A DNA stretch of 64,000 bases, taken from positions 1 to 64,000 of the forward strand of contig CAZCNY010000003.1 of NCBI GenBank assembly GCA_964500675.1, read 5' to 3'. The notes below the pieces were generated by a model. It did no database searches and had not been told where the DNA came from. It saw nothing but the letters and a program-made list of their open reading frames with translations. This document shows, piece by piece, positions 16,009 through 25,028 of this stretch. Position 1 is the first letter of the stretch, and each line of letters starts with the position of its first letter. Position numbers and translations under genes: made by a program. This DNA is from CAMLJR01 sp964500675 (lineage in GTDB: Bacteria > Pseudomonadota > Gammaproteobacteria > Pseudomonadales > CAMLJR01).

Positions 16009-17295
16009 ATGCAGCCACCCACAGAAACGCAAATCGATACGCGTCAACGCATTTTCGCCATCGTCGGCGCTTCGTCGGGCAATCTCGTCGAGTGGTTCGA
16101 TTTCTACGTCTATTCGTTTTGCGCGATTTATTTCGCGCCGACATTTTTCCCGAACGGCGATCGCACCACGCAGCTGCTGAATGCGGCCGGTGTATTTGCC
16201 GCGGGATTTTTGATGCGCCCGATCGGCGGCTGGTTATTCGGCCGCATCGCCGATCGGCGTGGGCGTCGCAACGCGATGATGATTTCGGTTTTGATGATGT
16301 GCAGCGGTTCGCTCGCGATCGCCGCGTTGCCGGCTTATGCGCAAATCGGAGCATTTGCTCCGCTGTTGTTATTGCTCGCGCGGTTGGTGCAGGGCTTATC
16401 GGTCGGCGGCGAATACGGCACGAGCGCAACCTACATGAGCGAAGTCGCGCTGCGCGGCCGTCGCGGTTTTTATGCATCATTTCAATACGTCACGCTGATC
16501 GGCGGGCAGTTGCTCGCGGTGTCGACGCTGTTTGTATTGCAGCAATTACTCAACCCGGACGAATTGCGCGCATGGGGTTGGCGCATTCCTTTCGCGATCG
16601 GTGCCGCCGCCGCAATCATCGCGTTGTATTGGCGACGCTCGCTCAGCGAAACCGCGGCGGTTGAAATTCGCGAGCGCCAAGAGGCCGGCACCTTCAAAGA
16701 ATTATCCAAACACCGCCGCGCATTTTTTACGGTGTTTGGTTTCACCGCGGGCGGCTCGCTCGTGTTTTACACGTTCACGACCTATATGCAGAAATATCTC
16801 GTCAACAGCGCGGGCATGCCCGCGACAACAGCGAGCGCGGTGATGACAGCGGCATTATTGCTATTCATGTTGTCGCAACCGCTATTCGGCGCATTATCCG
16901 ATCGCATCGGTCGCCGCACGTCGATGATCGGTTTTGGCGTACTCACCACGATTTGCACCGTGCCACTCATGCACGCACTCAAAGCTGCGACGAACCCTTA
17001 TCATGCGTTTGCGCTGGTTTTGATAGCGCTCGCCATCGCAAGTTTGTACACGTCAATCAGTGGGCTAATCAAAGCCGAATTATTTCCAATGGAAGTGCGC
17101 GCACTCGGCGTTGGTTTCGCATACGCACTAGCGAATGCGTTGTTCGGCGGCTCCGCGGAATACATCGCGTTATTTTTAAAATCGGTCGACATCGAATCGG
17201 TTTTCTTTTGGTACGTAACGGCGATAAGTGCTATGACATTATTCGTCGCGTTGACGATGCGCGATCCGGGCCGCGAAGGGTATTTGCGGCATTGA
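16009..17295 (+). CDS. MFS metabolite:H+ symporter (MHS family, KgtP/ProP-like)
   Basis: A 428-residue, twelve-segment transporter. The opening SSGNLVEWFDFYVYSF is the signature of the metabolite:H+ symporter family (alpha-ketoglutarate, citrate, proline/betaine carriers); the loop GRIADRRGRRNAMM and its second-half counterpart GALSDRIGRRTSMI are the MFS loops. GLSVGGEYGTSATYMSE is also typical. Overall resemblance is closest to alpha-ketoglutarate permeases, but the substrate cannot be fixed. ATG 16009 is chosen for the AGGG six bases before it; ATG 15985 is an alternative. Confidence 0.88.
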   Translation: MQPPTETQIDTRQRIFAIVGASSGNLVEWFDFYVYSFCAIYFAPTFFPNGDRTTQLLNAAGVFAAGFLMRPIGGWLFGRIADRRGRRNAMMISVLMMCSGSLAIAALPAYAQIGAFAPLLLLLARLVQGLSVGGEYGTSATYMSEVALRGRRGFYASFQYVTLIGGQLLAVSTLFVLQQLLNPDELRAWGWRIPFAIGAAAAIIALYWRRSLSETAAVEIRERQEAGTFKELSKHRRAFFTVFGFTAGGSLVFYTFTTYMQKYLVNSAGMPATTASAVMTAALLLFMLSQPLFGALSDRIGRRTSMIGFGVLTTICTVPLMHALKAATNPYHAFALVLIALAIASLYTSISGLIKAELFPMEVRALGVGFAYALANALFGGSAEYIALFLKSVDIESVFFWYVTAISAMTLFVALTMRDPGREGYLRH

Positions 17296-17491
17296 GATCA
17301 ACTTGCTTCAGCGATTTACCCGAAAGTTATGTGAATATCGCCAATAAATATCAAACATTTATAGCGCTGCAATGCGAACTGTCGCAAATAACGCAAGACT
17401 GACCGACGCGGTACCGAACTTCTGTATGCGTTCAGGGTCCTTGTTAAAATGGCGCAATCCTGGCGCTCCAATACGCAGTGAGGAGGGGGTA

Positions 17492-17683
17492 ATGAACGAA
17501 ATAACGGAAATACAGCAAAATCTTTATTTGCAGGATGTTGAGCGTTTGCTCAAACGCCCAGTCGATCGCGTGGAGAAGACGGCGATAAAGGTGGCGTTTG
17601 CGCGGCAATGGAGTTCGATCGACACCGCCAAGGTACTCGCCGGGGCGAATGATCGCGTCGACCGCCAGAATGATTTTGCATAA
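17492..17683 (+). CDS. Small hypothetical protein
   Basis: A 63-residue, soluble, probably helical protein (MNEITEIQQNLYLQDVERLL, later AIKVAFARQWSSIDTAKVLA). An excellent ribosome site, GAGGAGGGGG, ends a few bases before ATG 17492, which is why it is called. No family recognised. It stands alone between the transporter and sodC; the preceding 17296-17491 shows no gene. Confidence 0.5.
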   Translation: MNEITEIQQNLYLQDVERLLKRPVDRVEKTAIKVAFARQWSSIDTAKVLAGANDRVDRQNDFA

Positions 17684-17792
17684 CCTCGTCAAATCCAACT
17701 TTCACGCCACCGCGTAACAGCCCGGCTTTAAGTTATGGCGGGTGTTAGACAAAGTCGCTAGAGTGATGCCGACCCTTCTGAAGGATATGGAC

Positions 17793-18302
17793 ATGCGCAA
17801 AATACTTTTGGCAAGTTGTGTGGTGTTGGCAATTACGGGCTGTGTTGCCGCGACACATGAATTATCCGCGCACGCAAAAATGGCGCCCACCCAGGGCAAC
17901 CAGGCGAACGGCATCGTGACGTTTACTCAGCACGACGGCAAAGTTATCCTCGATGCCCAGATTGCGGGTCTCACACCCGGATTGCACGGATTTCATATTC
18001 ACGAAAAAGGCGATTGCAGCGCACCCGATGGTACCAGCGCGGGCGGTCATTTCAATCCGACGCATCAGCCGCACGGCGATCCCAGTGGCCACGCGCATCA
18101 CATGGGCGATTTGCCGATGTTGTATGCCGATGCCGATGGCCACGCCAAATTGCATGTCGAACTCGATTCGCTATCGCTGCAGGGCGCCGAGAACATCGTC
18201 GGCAGGGCGCTGATCATTCACCGCAATTTTGATGATTTCACCACGCAGCCAACCGGTAATTCTGGCGCGCGCGTCGCCTGCGGCGTGATCGTTGCGGAAT
18301 AA
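17793..18302 (+). CDS. sodC: Cu/Zn superoxide dismutase, lipoprotein form
   Basis: Periplasmic enzyme dismutating superoxide. The 169-residue product starts MRKILLASCVVLAITGC, a lipoprotein signal with lipobox AITG-C, so it is probably anchored to a membrane. The copper ligands stand in LHGFHIHEKGDC; the zinc loop is SAGGHFNPTHQPHG followed by HMGDLP, and NIVGRALIIH and GNSGARVACGVI close the barrel. The Cys pair for the structural disulfide is present. ATG 17793 is chosen because AAGGA lies seven bases upstream; ATG 17787 is in frame. Confidence 0.95.
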   Translation: MRKILLASCVVLAITGCVAATHELSAHAKMAPTQGNQANGIVTFTQHDGKVILDAQIAGLTPGLHGFHIHEKGDCSAPDGTSAGGHFNPTHQPHGDPSGHAHHMGDLPMLYADADGHAKLHVELDSLSLQGAENIVGRALIIHRNFDDFTTQPTGNSGARVACGVIVAE

Positions 18303-18320
18303 ACGAATGGCAATGCATCA

Positions 18321-18692
18321 ATGATCAATTGGTTAAGCGCGCTGAAAATACTGCCGTGGGGCGACATGATCGAATATGCGCCCAAGCTGGTTAACGGCGC
18401 GCAAAAACTCTGGCAGCGCATGAAAACCGAAACGGCGGAGACCGAGGCGATCATCATCGAGCAAACGCCGTCATCCGAAGCTACAACGGCGCGCGAGCTG
18501 CAAGAGTTGAACCAACAATTGCAGGATATGCAAACGCAGCAGCTGGAATTATCGAACCTGGTGAGCGAACTCGCGGCGCAGAATCAACGCTTGGTGAACG
18601 CGATCGATGTGCTGCGTCTGCGCACGCGGATTTTATTGGGATTCTGCATCGCGGCAGGCAGCGTCTGTATCTATCTCGTCGCGACGCACTGA
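18321..18692 (+). CDS. Hypothetical coiled-coil membrane protein
   Basis: A 123-residue protein with an amphipathic N-terminus, a central coiled coil (LQELNQQLQDMQTQQLELSN, heptad-like, residues ~60-95) and one C-terminal membrane segment (ILLGFCIAAGSVCIYLV). Topology suggests a tail-anchored protein with the coil in the cytoplasm. It follows sodC by 18 bases and may be cotranscribed. Function unknown. Confidence 0.65.
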   Translation: MINWLSALKILPWGDMIEYAPKLVNGAQKLWQRMKTETAETEAIIIEQTPSSEATTARELQELNQQLQDMQTQQLELSNLVSELAAQNQRLVNAIDVLRLRTRILLGFCIAAGSVCIYLVATH

Positions 18693-18811
18693 CGGTGGTC
18701 GCCACGCTAATGTCGCTTTTATAAATTCGAAAGCAAGATTTCGAGCGCGCGCGTGAGCCGGGCGTATTACAGTCAGGCCATTGCACGCTGGTGCGGATCC
18801 GAGACAAGGCG

Positions 18812-19921
18812 ATGGCGAAATCAAAACAATCCACGCATTATGCCAACGCTGCGCAGCGTTGGCAGGCCGTTGTGTCTCGCGATGCGACCGCGGATGGCGA
18901 ATTTTTCTATTCGGTTGCCAGCACGGGCGTGTATTGCAAGCCTTCATGCGCCGCGCGCTTGCCCAAGCGTGAAAATGTCGCGTTCCACAACAGTTGCGCG
19001 GCAGCCGAGCGCGCGGGTTTTCGCGCGTGTTTACGCTGCAAACCGAACGAACCCGAACTATTACAACGTCAACGCGAAATTATCGAACGCATGTGCCGGC
19101 TGATCGAGCGCAGCGAAACACCGTTGAGCCTTGATGAGCTGGCGAGTCGCGCGGCGATGAGCCGGTATCATTTTCAGCGCACATTTAAAAAAATTGTCGG
19201 CATCACGCCGAAGCAGTTTCAGCAGACACTGCGTGGAGCGAATCTGCGGCGTTCGCTGCACTCCGAACGCCGCGTTATCGATGCAATTTACGCAGCGGGA
19301 TTTAATTCATCGGGACACTTTTATACGGATGCTAAACAGATGTTGGGAATGCAACCGCAACAATTTCAGCGCGGCGGCAGCGACACGATAATTCGCTATG
19401 GCACCACGGCGTGCGCGCTGGGTGTGTTACTGCTCGCGGCCACGGATAAAGGCATTTGCAGTATCGAACTCGGCGATAGCGCGCAGGATTTGATCGCCGC
19501 TTTGCGCCACCAATTTCCGCGCGCGCAACTCGCGCCGATGGATGTGCAGGTTGAGCGATGGCTGAGTGAGACCGTGCAATTTATCGAGCGCCCGCACGCC
19601 GCACTGCAATTGCCGCTCGATATTCAGGGCACGGCATTTCAGCGCCAGGTGTGGCAGGCGCTGTGCGATATTCCTTTGGGAACGACAGCGAGTTACGCTG
19701 AAATCGCCGCGCGCATCGGCAAACCGCGCGCGGTGCGTGCGGTGGCGACGGCGTGCGCGAGCAATCGTCTGGCGCTGGCGATTCCATGTCATCGCGTGAT
19801 TCGCGGCAATGGCGAGCTCGCGGGTTATCGCTGGGGCATCGAGCGCAAGCAGCGGTTGTTGCAGATTGAAACCGCGCAGACACAACGTCCAAGGTCGAAA
19901 AAAACAGCGCCCAAAACATAA
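18812..19921 (+). CDS. ada: Bifunctional Ada: adaptive-response regulator and O6-methylguanine-DNA methyltransferase
   Basis: A 369-residue three-part protein. The N-terminal Ada zinc domain keeps four cysteines (Cys42, Cys46, Cys73, Cys76), of which one accepts a methyl group from phosphotriesters and switches the protein on as an activator. An AraC-type helix-turn-helix follows (LDELASRAAMSRYHFQRTF, then FNSSGHFYTDAKQMLG). The C-terminal transferase has the active-site motif IPCHRVI with Cys326, and GELAGYRWG. ATG 18812 has AAGG just upstream. It should regulate itself and other alkylation genes such as tag; no Ada box was located. Confidence 0.95.
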   Translation: MAKSKQSTHYANAAQRWQAVVSRDATADGEFFYSVASTGVYCKPSCAARLPKRENVAFHNSCAAAERAGFRACLRCKPNEPELLQRQREIIERMCRLIERSETPLSLDELASRAAMSRYHFQRTFKKIVGITPKQFQQTLRGANLRRSLHSERRVIDAIYAAGFNSSGHFYTDAKQMLGMQPQQFQRGGSDTIIRYGTTACALGVLLLAATDKGICSIELGDSAQDLIAALRHQFPRAQLAPMDVQVERWLSETVQFIERPHAALQLPLDIQGTAFQRQVWQALCDIPLGTTASYAEIAARIGKPRAVRAVATACASNRLALAIPCHRVIRGNGELAGYRWGIERKQRLLQIETAQTQRPRSKKTAPKT

Positions 19922-20101
19922 ACTCCGCAACGCGCGCTTATTATCGCGCGCGGCCATTTCCCGCCAAATTTGCATTCGCGTGTTATATCAATAACCGTTT
20001 CCCGATCAAATTTTTGATTTGCTTCACGCGGCATTTGCCGGCGCGGGCGCGGTGTTTGTCCATGGTCTACGCTTGCTAAACAGCGAAGGTGGATCAGGGT
20101 A

Positions 20102-21235
20102 ATGCCAGTTCAATGGGAACAGCGCGGCGCGAGCGTCAGAGGCGCGGAAAAAAGCGGCGTCGATAAGAGCGGTTTTTTCATTCCCGATCTGTGCAATGTC
20201 CAGGCGGTTTTTTTGCTGGTGCTGGTTGGCGAATTGCTCGCCGTCGTGCTCAGTGTGAACCGCGTCGGTTTACATCATTTCAGTTGGCAGGATTTCGCCA
20301 CGGTTTCGCTGTTCGTGCAATGGACCGTGTTGTTGAGCGCAGCGGGGTTGTGTCAGCTGCGTGCGCGCCTGTCGCATTGGGCGCGTGCCCATGCCGCTGC
20401 GATCAGCTATGCGTGGGTGTTAGCGGTAACGGCGGGCGTGAGTGTCTGCGCGCAATGGCTGTTCGGCGTGATGTTGAGCGGCGGGCAATGGCGGTTCGAT
20501 GTATGGGCGTTGCTCGATAATTTATTGATCAGCGCCGTGCTCGCGGGAATTGCGCTGCGCTATTTTTATCTCGCGCAGGAATTGCGGCAGCGTCAGCGCG
20601 CGGAATTGGAGGCGCGCATACAAGCGCTGCAATCGCGTATCCGACCGCACTTTTTGTTCAACAGCATGAACAGCATCGCGAGTCTGATCGGCAGCGATGC
20701 GAAAGCCGCCGAAGCGGCGGTCGAGGATTTGGCAACGTTGTTTCGCGCGACGCTCTCGCAGATGTCGACGCAGGTGCCGCTCGACGATGAATTGGATTTG
20801 TGCCGGCGCTATCTGCGTATCGAACAGTTGCGATTAGGCGCGCGCTTGCAAATCGATTGGCAGTTAGATGATTTGCCCGGCGTATTGCCGATACCGAGTT
20901 TGAGCTTGCAACCGCTGCTGGAGAATGCGATTTATCACGGCATTCAGGTGCTGCCACAGGGCGGGCGGATTCAAGTGCGCGGCGAATACCACGATGGTGA
21001 AATCGCGATCGAAGTACGCAATCCGCTGCCCCCTGCGCATGCCATGCGCAACGGCGATGTGCGGGGCAGCAGTGGTTCACATGGTAACAGCGGCGGACAA
21101 AAGGGTAATCAAATGGCGCTCGACAATATTGCGCGGCGCCTACAAGCACTCTACGGCGAGGGAGCGGGGGTAAGCAGTGAACAGCGCGACGGTGAATATA
21201 TTGCGCGGCTGTATTACCGAATCGATATGGCCTAG
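20102..21235 (+). CDS. algZ: LytS-type sensor histidine kinase AlgZ/FimS
   Basis: A 377-residue membrane sensor. Four to five hydrophobic segments (residues ~30-165) precede an unorthodox kinase core: the His_kinase motif RIRPHFLFNSMNSIASL with His183, and an ATPase N-box LQPLLENAIYHGI, lacking the usual HisKA dimerisation domain. Position directly before algR and hemC is the Pseudomonas arrangement, where this kinase with AlgR controls type IV pilus (fimU operon) and alginate genes. A Gly/Ser-rich loop near residues 318-335 interrupts the G-box region. ATG 20102 is the best start. Confidence 0.92.
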   Translation: MPVQWEQRGASVRGAEKSGVDKSGFFIPDLCNVQAVFLLVLVGELLAVVLSVNRVGLHHFSWQDFATVSLFVQWTVLLSAAGLCQLRARLSHWARAHAAAISYAWVLAVTAGVSVCAQWLFGVMLSGGQWRFDVWALLDNLLISAVLAGIALRYFYLAQELRQRQRAELEARIQALQSRIRPHFLFNSMNSIASLIGSDAKAAEAAVEDLATLFRATLSQMSTQVPLDDELDLCRRYLRIEQLRLGARLQIDWQLDDLPGVLPIPSLSLQPLLENAIYHGIQVLPQGGRIQVRGEYHDGEIAIEVRNPLPPAHAMRNGDVRGSSGSHGNSGGQKGNQMALDNIARRLQALYGEGAGVSSEQRDGEYIARLYYRIDMA

Positions 21236-21301
21236 TTGCGACAGCGGGTTTGTGGACGCGCTGATTTGCAGAAGGAAGCGAATGGAGTTTTTAAAATTAA
21301 C

Positions 21302-22036
21302 ATGAAAGTATTAATTGTCGATGATGAGCCGCTCGCGCGTGCGCGTCTGCGCCGGCAGTTGGTGGAATTGCCCACTATCGAAGTGATCGGCGAGGCCGAA
21401 AACGGCGAACAGGCGATCAGCGCCTGCAATGTTTTGCGCCCGCAAGTGGTATTGATGGATATTCGCATGCCGGGCCTCGATGGGCTCAGCGCGGCGTTGC
21501 AATTAGCGCAAAAGCCGGCGTCGCCCGCCGTGATTTTTTGCACGGCGTACGATGATTACGCGGTTGAAGCGTTCGATGCCAACGCGGTCGGTTATTTGCT
21601 CAAGCCGGTCAGCCAGGAAAAATTGGCGGCCGCGCTGCAAAAAGCCGAGCGCCTATCGGCCACGCAGTTGAGCGCGCTGAAACCTGTCGCCGCGCAGCCC
21701 GAAGCACGCAGTCATATCACGGCGAAATCGCGCCGCGGTATGGAGTTGATCCCGCTCTCGGAGGTGCGCTATTTCATCGCCGATCACAAATACGTCACCG
21801 TGTTTCATCGCTTTGGTGAGGTGTTGATCGACGATACGCTGAAGGAACTCGAAGAGGAGTTCGGCGACAAATTGCTGCGCGTGCATCGCAACGCACTCGT
21901 CGTCGTCGAGCATGTGCTCGGACTCGAACGCGTCGCCATGGGCCAGTACCGCGTCAAGCTCGCCGATATCGAGCACGGGCCGATCGTGAGCCGCCGCCAC
22001 CTCAGCGATGTGCGCAAGGATTTGGAAAAGCGCTAA
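21302..22036 (+). CDS. algR: LytTR response regulator AlgR
   Basis: A 244-residue regulator: receiver domain (MKVLIVDDEPLARARLRRQL; phospho-acceptor Asp53 in VVLMDIRMPG; Lys in YLLKPVS) and a C-terminal LytTR DNA-binding domain (EVRYFIADHKYVTVFH, later LLRVHRNALV and RHLSDVRKDL). Partner of AlgZ directly upstream; in Pseudomonas it controls twitching and fimbrial genes, which fits the pil loci of this window. ATG 21302 yields the conserved start. After the stop a 9-bp inverted repeat (GGAAAAGCG/CGCTTTTCC) overlaps the gene end, without a T-run. Confidence 0.94.
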   Translation: MKVLIVDDEPLARARLRRQLVELPTIEVIGEAENGEQAISACNVLRPQVVLMDIRMPGLDGLSAALQLAQKPASPAVIFCTAYDDYAVEAFDANAVGYLLKPVSQEKLAAALQKAERLSATQLSALKPVAAQPEARSHITAKSRRGMELIPLSEVRYFIADHKYVTVFHRFGEVLIDDTLKELEEEFGDKLLRVHRNALVVVEHVLGLERVAMGQYRVKLADIEHGPIVSRRHLSDVRKDLEKR

Positions 22037-22118
22037 GCAAACGCTAAAACGCTTTTCCGCCTCGTAGTATCATGTCGTCTGTTTTTTCGAAGCAGGCTGT
22101 TTCTAAAAGCAGACAGAC

Positions 22119-23075
22119 ATGTTCTCTACCTCAACGAACGCCGATCTTATCCGCATTGCCACCCGCAAAAGTCCGCTTGCGCTCTGGCAAGCAGAATTCG
22201 TGCGCGCCGAGTTGCAGCGCCATCATCCCGGCTTGCGTGTCGAACTCGTTACGTTCACCACGCGCGGCGATAAAATCCTCGATACTCCGCTCGCAAAAAT
22301 TGGCGGCAAAGGTCTGTTCGTCAAAGAGCTCGAAGTGGCGCTGCTCGAAGCTGCGGCCGATATCGCCGTGCATTCGATGAAAGACGTACCGATGGCGTTT
22401 CCCGCGGGTCTCGAACTCGCGACGATCTGTCAACGCGAAGATCCGCGCGATGCGTTCGTGAGTGTGCAATACAGTGCGCTCGCGGCATTGCCGCAAGGCG
22501 CGCGCGTCGGCACATCGAGTTTGCGCCGCCAATGTCAGTTGCGCGAACTGCGGCCCGATCTGGAAATTCTCACGCTGCGCGGCAACGTCAACACGCGTCT
22601 GGCGAAACTCGATGCGAATGAATTCGATGCGATTATTCTCGCCACGGCCGGACTCGTGCGACTCGAACTCGGTGCGCGCATCCGCGAGCGCATCGCCACG
22701 CAAACCAGTTTGCCCGCGGCGGGACAGGGCGCGGTCGGTATCGAAATTCGCAGCGGCGATACGCGCGTAAAAAATCTATTGCAACCGCTGCACGACGAAG
22801 ACACCGCACTGTGCGTGCGCGCCGAACGCGCGTTGAATAAACATTTACAAGGCGGTTGCCAGGTGCCGATCGCGGCGTATGCGGAATTAGCCGATAAGAC
22901 GATGTATTTACGCGGCTTGGTCGGTGCACCCGACGGCAGCGTGGTTCTGCGCGCGCAGCAGCGCGGTACCAGCGCTGATCCCGAAACGCTGGGCATCGCC
23001 GTGGCCGAGCAATTATTGCAGCAGGGCGCGGGCGCAATTCTCAGTGCTGTCTATGGCGAGCAGGACGATGGCTGA
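22119..23075 (+). CDS. hemC: Hydroxymethylbilane synthase (porphobilinogen deaminase)
   Basis: Joins four porphobilinogens into hydroxymethylbilane for haem. The 318-residue product has IRIATRKSPLALWQAEFV, KGLFVKELEVALLEAAADIAV with HSMKDVPM, GTSSLRRQCQLRELRPDL, the RGNVNTRLAKLD loop, and HLQGGCQVPIAAYAEL containing the Cys that carries the dipyrromethane cofactor. It overlaps hemD by 8 bases and follows algR by about 80. Confidence 0.98.
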   Translation: MFSTSTNADLIRIATRKSPLALWQAEFVRAELQRHHPGLRVELVTFTTRGDKILDTPLAKIGGKGLFVKELEVALLEAAADIAVHSMKDVPMAFPAGLELATICQREDPRDAFVSVQYSALAALPQGARVGTSSLRRQCQLRELRPDLEILTLRGNVNTRLAKLDANEFDAIILATAGLVRLELGARIRERIATQTSLPAAGQGAVGIEIRSGDTRVKNLLQPLHDEDTALCVRAERALNKHLQGGCQVPIAAYAELADKTMYLRGLVGAPDGSVVLRAQQRGTSADPETLGIAVAEQLLQQGAGAILSAVYGEQDDG

Positions 23076-23886
23076 CGACGCGCTGCGATCGCTGCGCGTT
23101 CTCGTCACGCGACCAAAGGGACGCGCCGACGCGCTGATCGATGCGATCGCCGCGCGCGGTGGCGTGGCGGTGCATATTCCGCTGCTCGCGGTGGTGCCGC
23201 TGCATGAACAGCGCGATGCGCTGATTTATGCGGCAACAATGCAGCGCATCCGCGAATTCGATAATTATCATCGTATCATCGCCATCAGCGTCAATGCGGT
23301 ACACTTCGGCGTGCCGTGGATTGCGCAGCATTGGTCGCCGCTGCCATCGCACAGCGCCTGGTATGGCATCGGTGCTGCGACCATTGCAGCGCTGGCCGAA
23401 TACGGTATCGTCGCGCGTGGCGGTGAAGTTGATAATGCGCCCAACAATGCGTCCAACAGTGGCGCGATGAACAGCGAAGCGCTGCTGGCATTGCCCGATT
23501 TGCAGCATTTGCACGGCGAACGCGTACTGATATTGCGCGGTATCGGCGGCCGCGAACAATTGGCCGCGGTGCTGCGCGAGCGCGGCGCGCAAGTCGATTA
23601 CGCGGAGTGTTATCGGCGCGTCGAGCCGGTACTCGATGATGCGCAGCGCGCGCAATTGCAAGATATGGCGTTCGATGCGATCTGTGTCAACAGCAATGAA
23701 ACACTGCACAATTTGTGGCAATGTTTGCAACCGACCGCGCGTCAGCGCGCATGCCAGCGCGTGTTGATCGCACCGAGCGCGCGCGTTGCCGGCGCGGCGC
23801 GCAATTTAGGTTTTATGCGCATTATTACCGCCGGCAATGCGGGCACCGAAGCGACGCTGACGGCGTTGTTGAAAACGGGCATTTGA
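23068..23886 (+). CDS. hemD: Uroporphyrinogen-III synthase
   Basis: Closes and inverts ring D of hydroxymethylbilane to give uroporphyrinogen III. The family is poorly conserved; here 272 residues with RVLVTRPKGRADALIDAI at the start, LILRGIGGREQLAAVLRERG in the middle and VDYAECYRRVEP, all typical of HemD. Its ATG overlaps the end of hemC, with AGGA upstream, so coupling is likely. Confidence 0.93.
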   Translation: MADDALRSLRVLVTRPKGRADALIDAIAARGGVAVHIPLLAVVPLHEQRDALIYAATMQRIREFDNYHRIIAISVNAVHFGVPWIAQHWSPLPSHSAWYGIGAATIAALAEYGIVARGGEVDNAPNNASNSGAMNSEALLALPDLQHLHGERVLILRGIGGREQLAAVLRERGAQVDYAECYRRVEPVLDDAQRAQLQDMAFDAICVNSNETLHNLWQCLQPTARQRACQRVLIAPSARVAGAARNLGFMRIITAGNAGTEATLTALLKTGI

Positions 23887-23918
23887 ATACGACCCTAACC
23901 TGGATTGAGAAAATTACC

Positions 23919-25028
23919 GTGAGCGATCCGAGCGAATCACCCGCAGCGCCCGTCTCCGTCGCCGAACTCTCGGCGGCTGTTGCACCGGTTGCGGCACCTG
24001 TTTCAGCGACTGCCGCGCCGCGCCGCAATGGTGTCGCGCTATTCGCATTATTGCTTTCCGTTGTCGCCTTGTTCGCGGCGGGCGCTTTGTTCTATCGCGA
24101 TGACACGCAGCGCGAGCTATCGGATTTTCGCACGCAGACGATGCTGCAAAATCAAGCCGAGGCGTTGTCGCAATTGCGCAATGCGCTCGATACGCAGCGC
24201 GTCGATAGCCGCAGCGCGCGCGATCAACTGGCGGCGCGGCTCAGCGAATTGCAAAATCGCGTCGAAATTCAGCAGCAGCAACTCACCACGCTCGCTGCGG
24301 CCGATCACAGCGATTGGCAATTGACCGAAGCCGAGTATCTGCTGCAACTGGCTAATCAGCGTCTGATGTTCGGCGGCGATCCTAAAACCGCGCTCGAACA
24401 ATTGTTGGGCGCCGACAACATACTCCACAATATTGACGACAGCGGGCTGTTGCCGACGCGCGCCGCGCTGGCGAAAGATATCGCAGCGCTCAAAGCGGTC
24501 GATGTCGTCGATACCGACGGCATTTATTTTGAACTCGAAGCCGTCGCGGCGCAGGTGCAGCAACTGCGTTTAATCGAACCGGTCGAGATAAAAGACGAAA
24601 CGCCGGCGCCGGCCAGCGACAACGCAACGCTGACCGAACGCTTGCAGACAGGGCTGCGCGCGGCGCTGCACAAATTGTACGAGCTGGTGCAAATTCGGCG
24701 TCGCGACGAGCCGTATAAACCGCTGCTCGCGCCGCAGTATGAAGCCGCATTGCAGCAGAATTTGAAGCTCGCGTTTGAACAGGCGCAAGTCGCGCTGTTG
24801 ATGAGCAATCAAAAATTGTACGAGCACAGTCTCACCAAGGCGCGCGATTGGGTGACGACGTACTACACCGTCGACGAACACGCGACGCAGGCCGTGGTTG
24901 CGCAAATCGATGAACTCATCGCCAAGCATGTCGAGATGACGCTGCCGGATATTTCCGAATCGCGCCGCGAACTCAAGGCGTACATCAAAATGCGCCAGGC
25001 GAAAATGACCGCGGGAGCGACACGGTGA
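23919..25028 (+). CDS. hemX: HemX-family membrane protein
   Basis: A 369-residue protein with an Ala/Pro-rich N-terminus, one membrane segment (GVALFALLLSVVALFAAGALF, residues ~40-60) and a long periplasmic helical domain with a coiled coil (SQLRNALDTQ onward) followed by DWQLTEAEYLLQLANQRLMF, the conserved HemX block. Often annotated as a uroporphyrinogen methyltransferase, but it has no such domain; its role is unknown, probably structural in haem synthesis. GTG 23919 is chosen; TTG 23883, overlapping hemD, is in frame. hemY overlaps its end by 4 bases. Confidence 0.9.
   Translation: MSDPSESPAAPVSVAELSAAVAPVAAPVSATAAPRRNGVALFALLLSVVALFAAGALFYRDDTQRELSDFRTQTMLQNQAEALSQLRNALDTQRVDSRSARDQLAARLSELQNRVEIQQQQLTTLAAADHSDWQLTEAEYLLQLANQRLMFGGDPKTALEQLLGADNILHNIDDSGLLPTRAALAKDIAALKAVDVVDTDGIYFELEAVAAQVQQLRLIEPVEIKDETPAPASDNATLTERLQTGLRAALHKLYELVQIRRRDEPYKPLLAPQYEAALQQNLKLAFEQAQVALLMSNQKLYEHSLTKARDWVTTYYTVDEHATQAVVAQIDELIAKHVEMTLPDISESRRELKAYIKMRQAKMTAGATR

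Noticed and set aside
22024..22058. Hairpin after algR as a terminator
   Set aside because: The 9-bp stem (GGAAAAGCG/CGCTTTTCC) has a 17-base loop and no following T-run, and hemC follows closely. It overlaps the last algR codons, so it is only noted.
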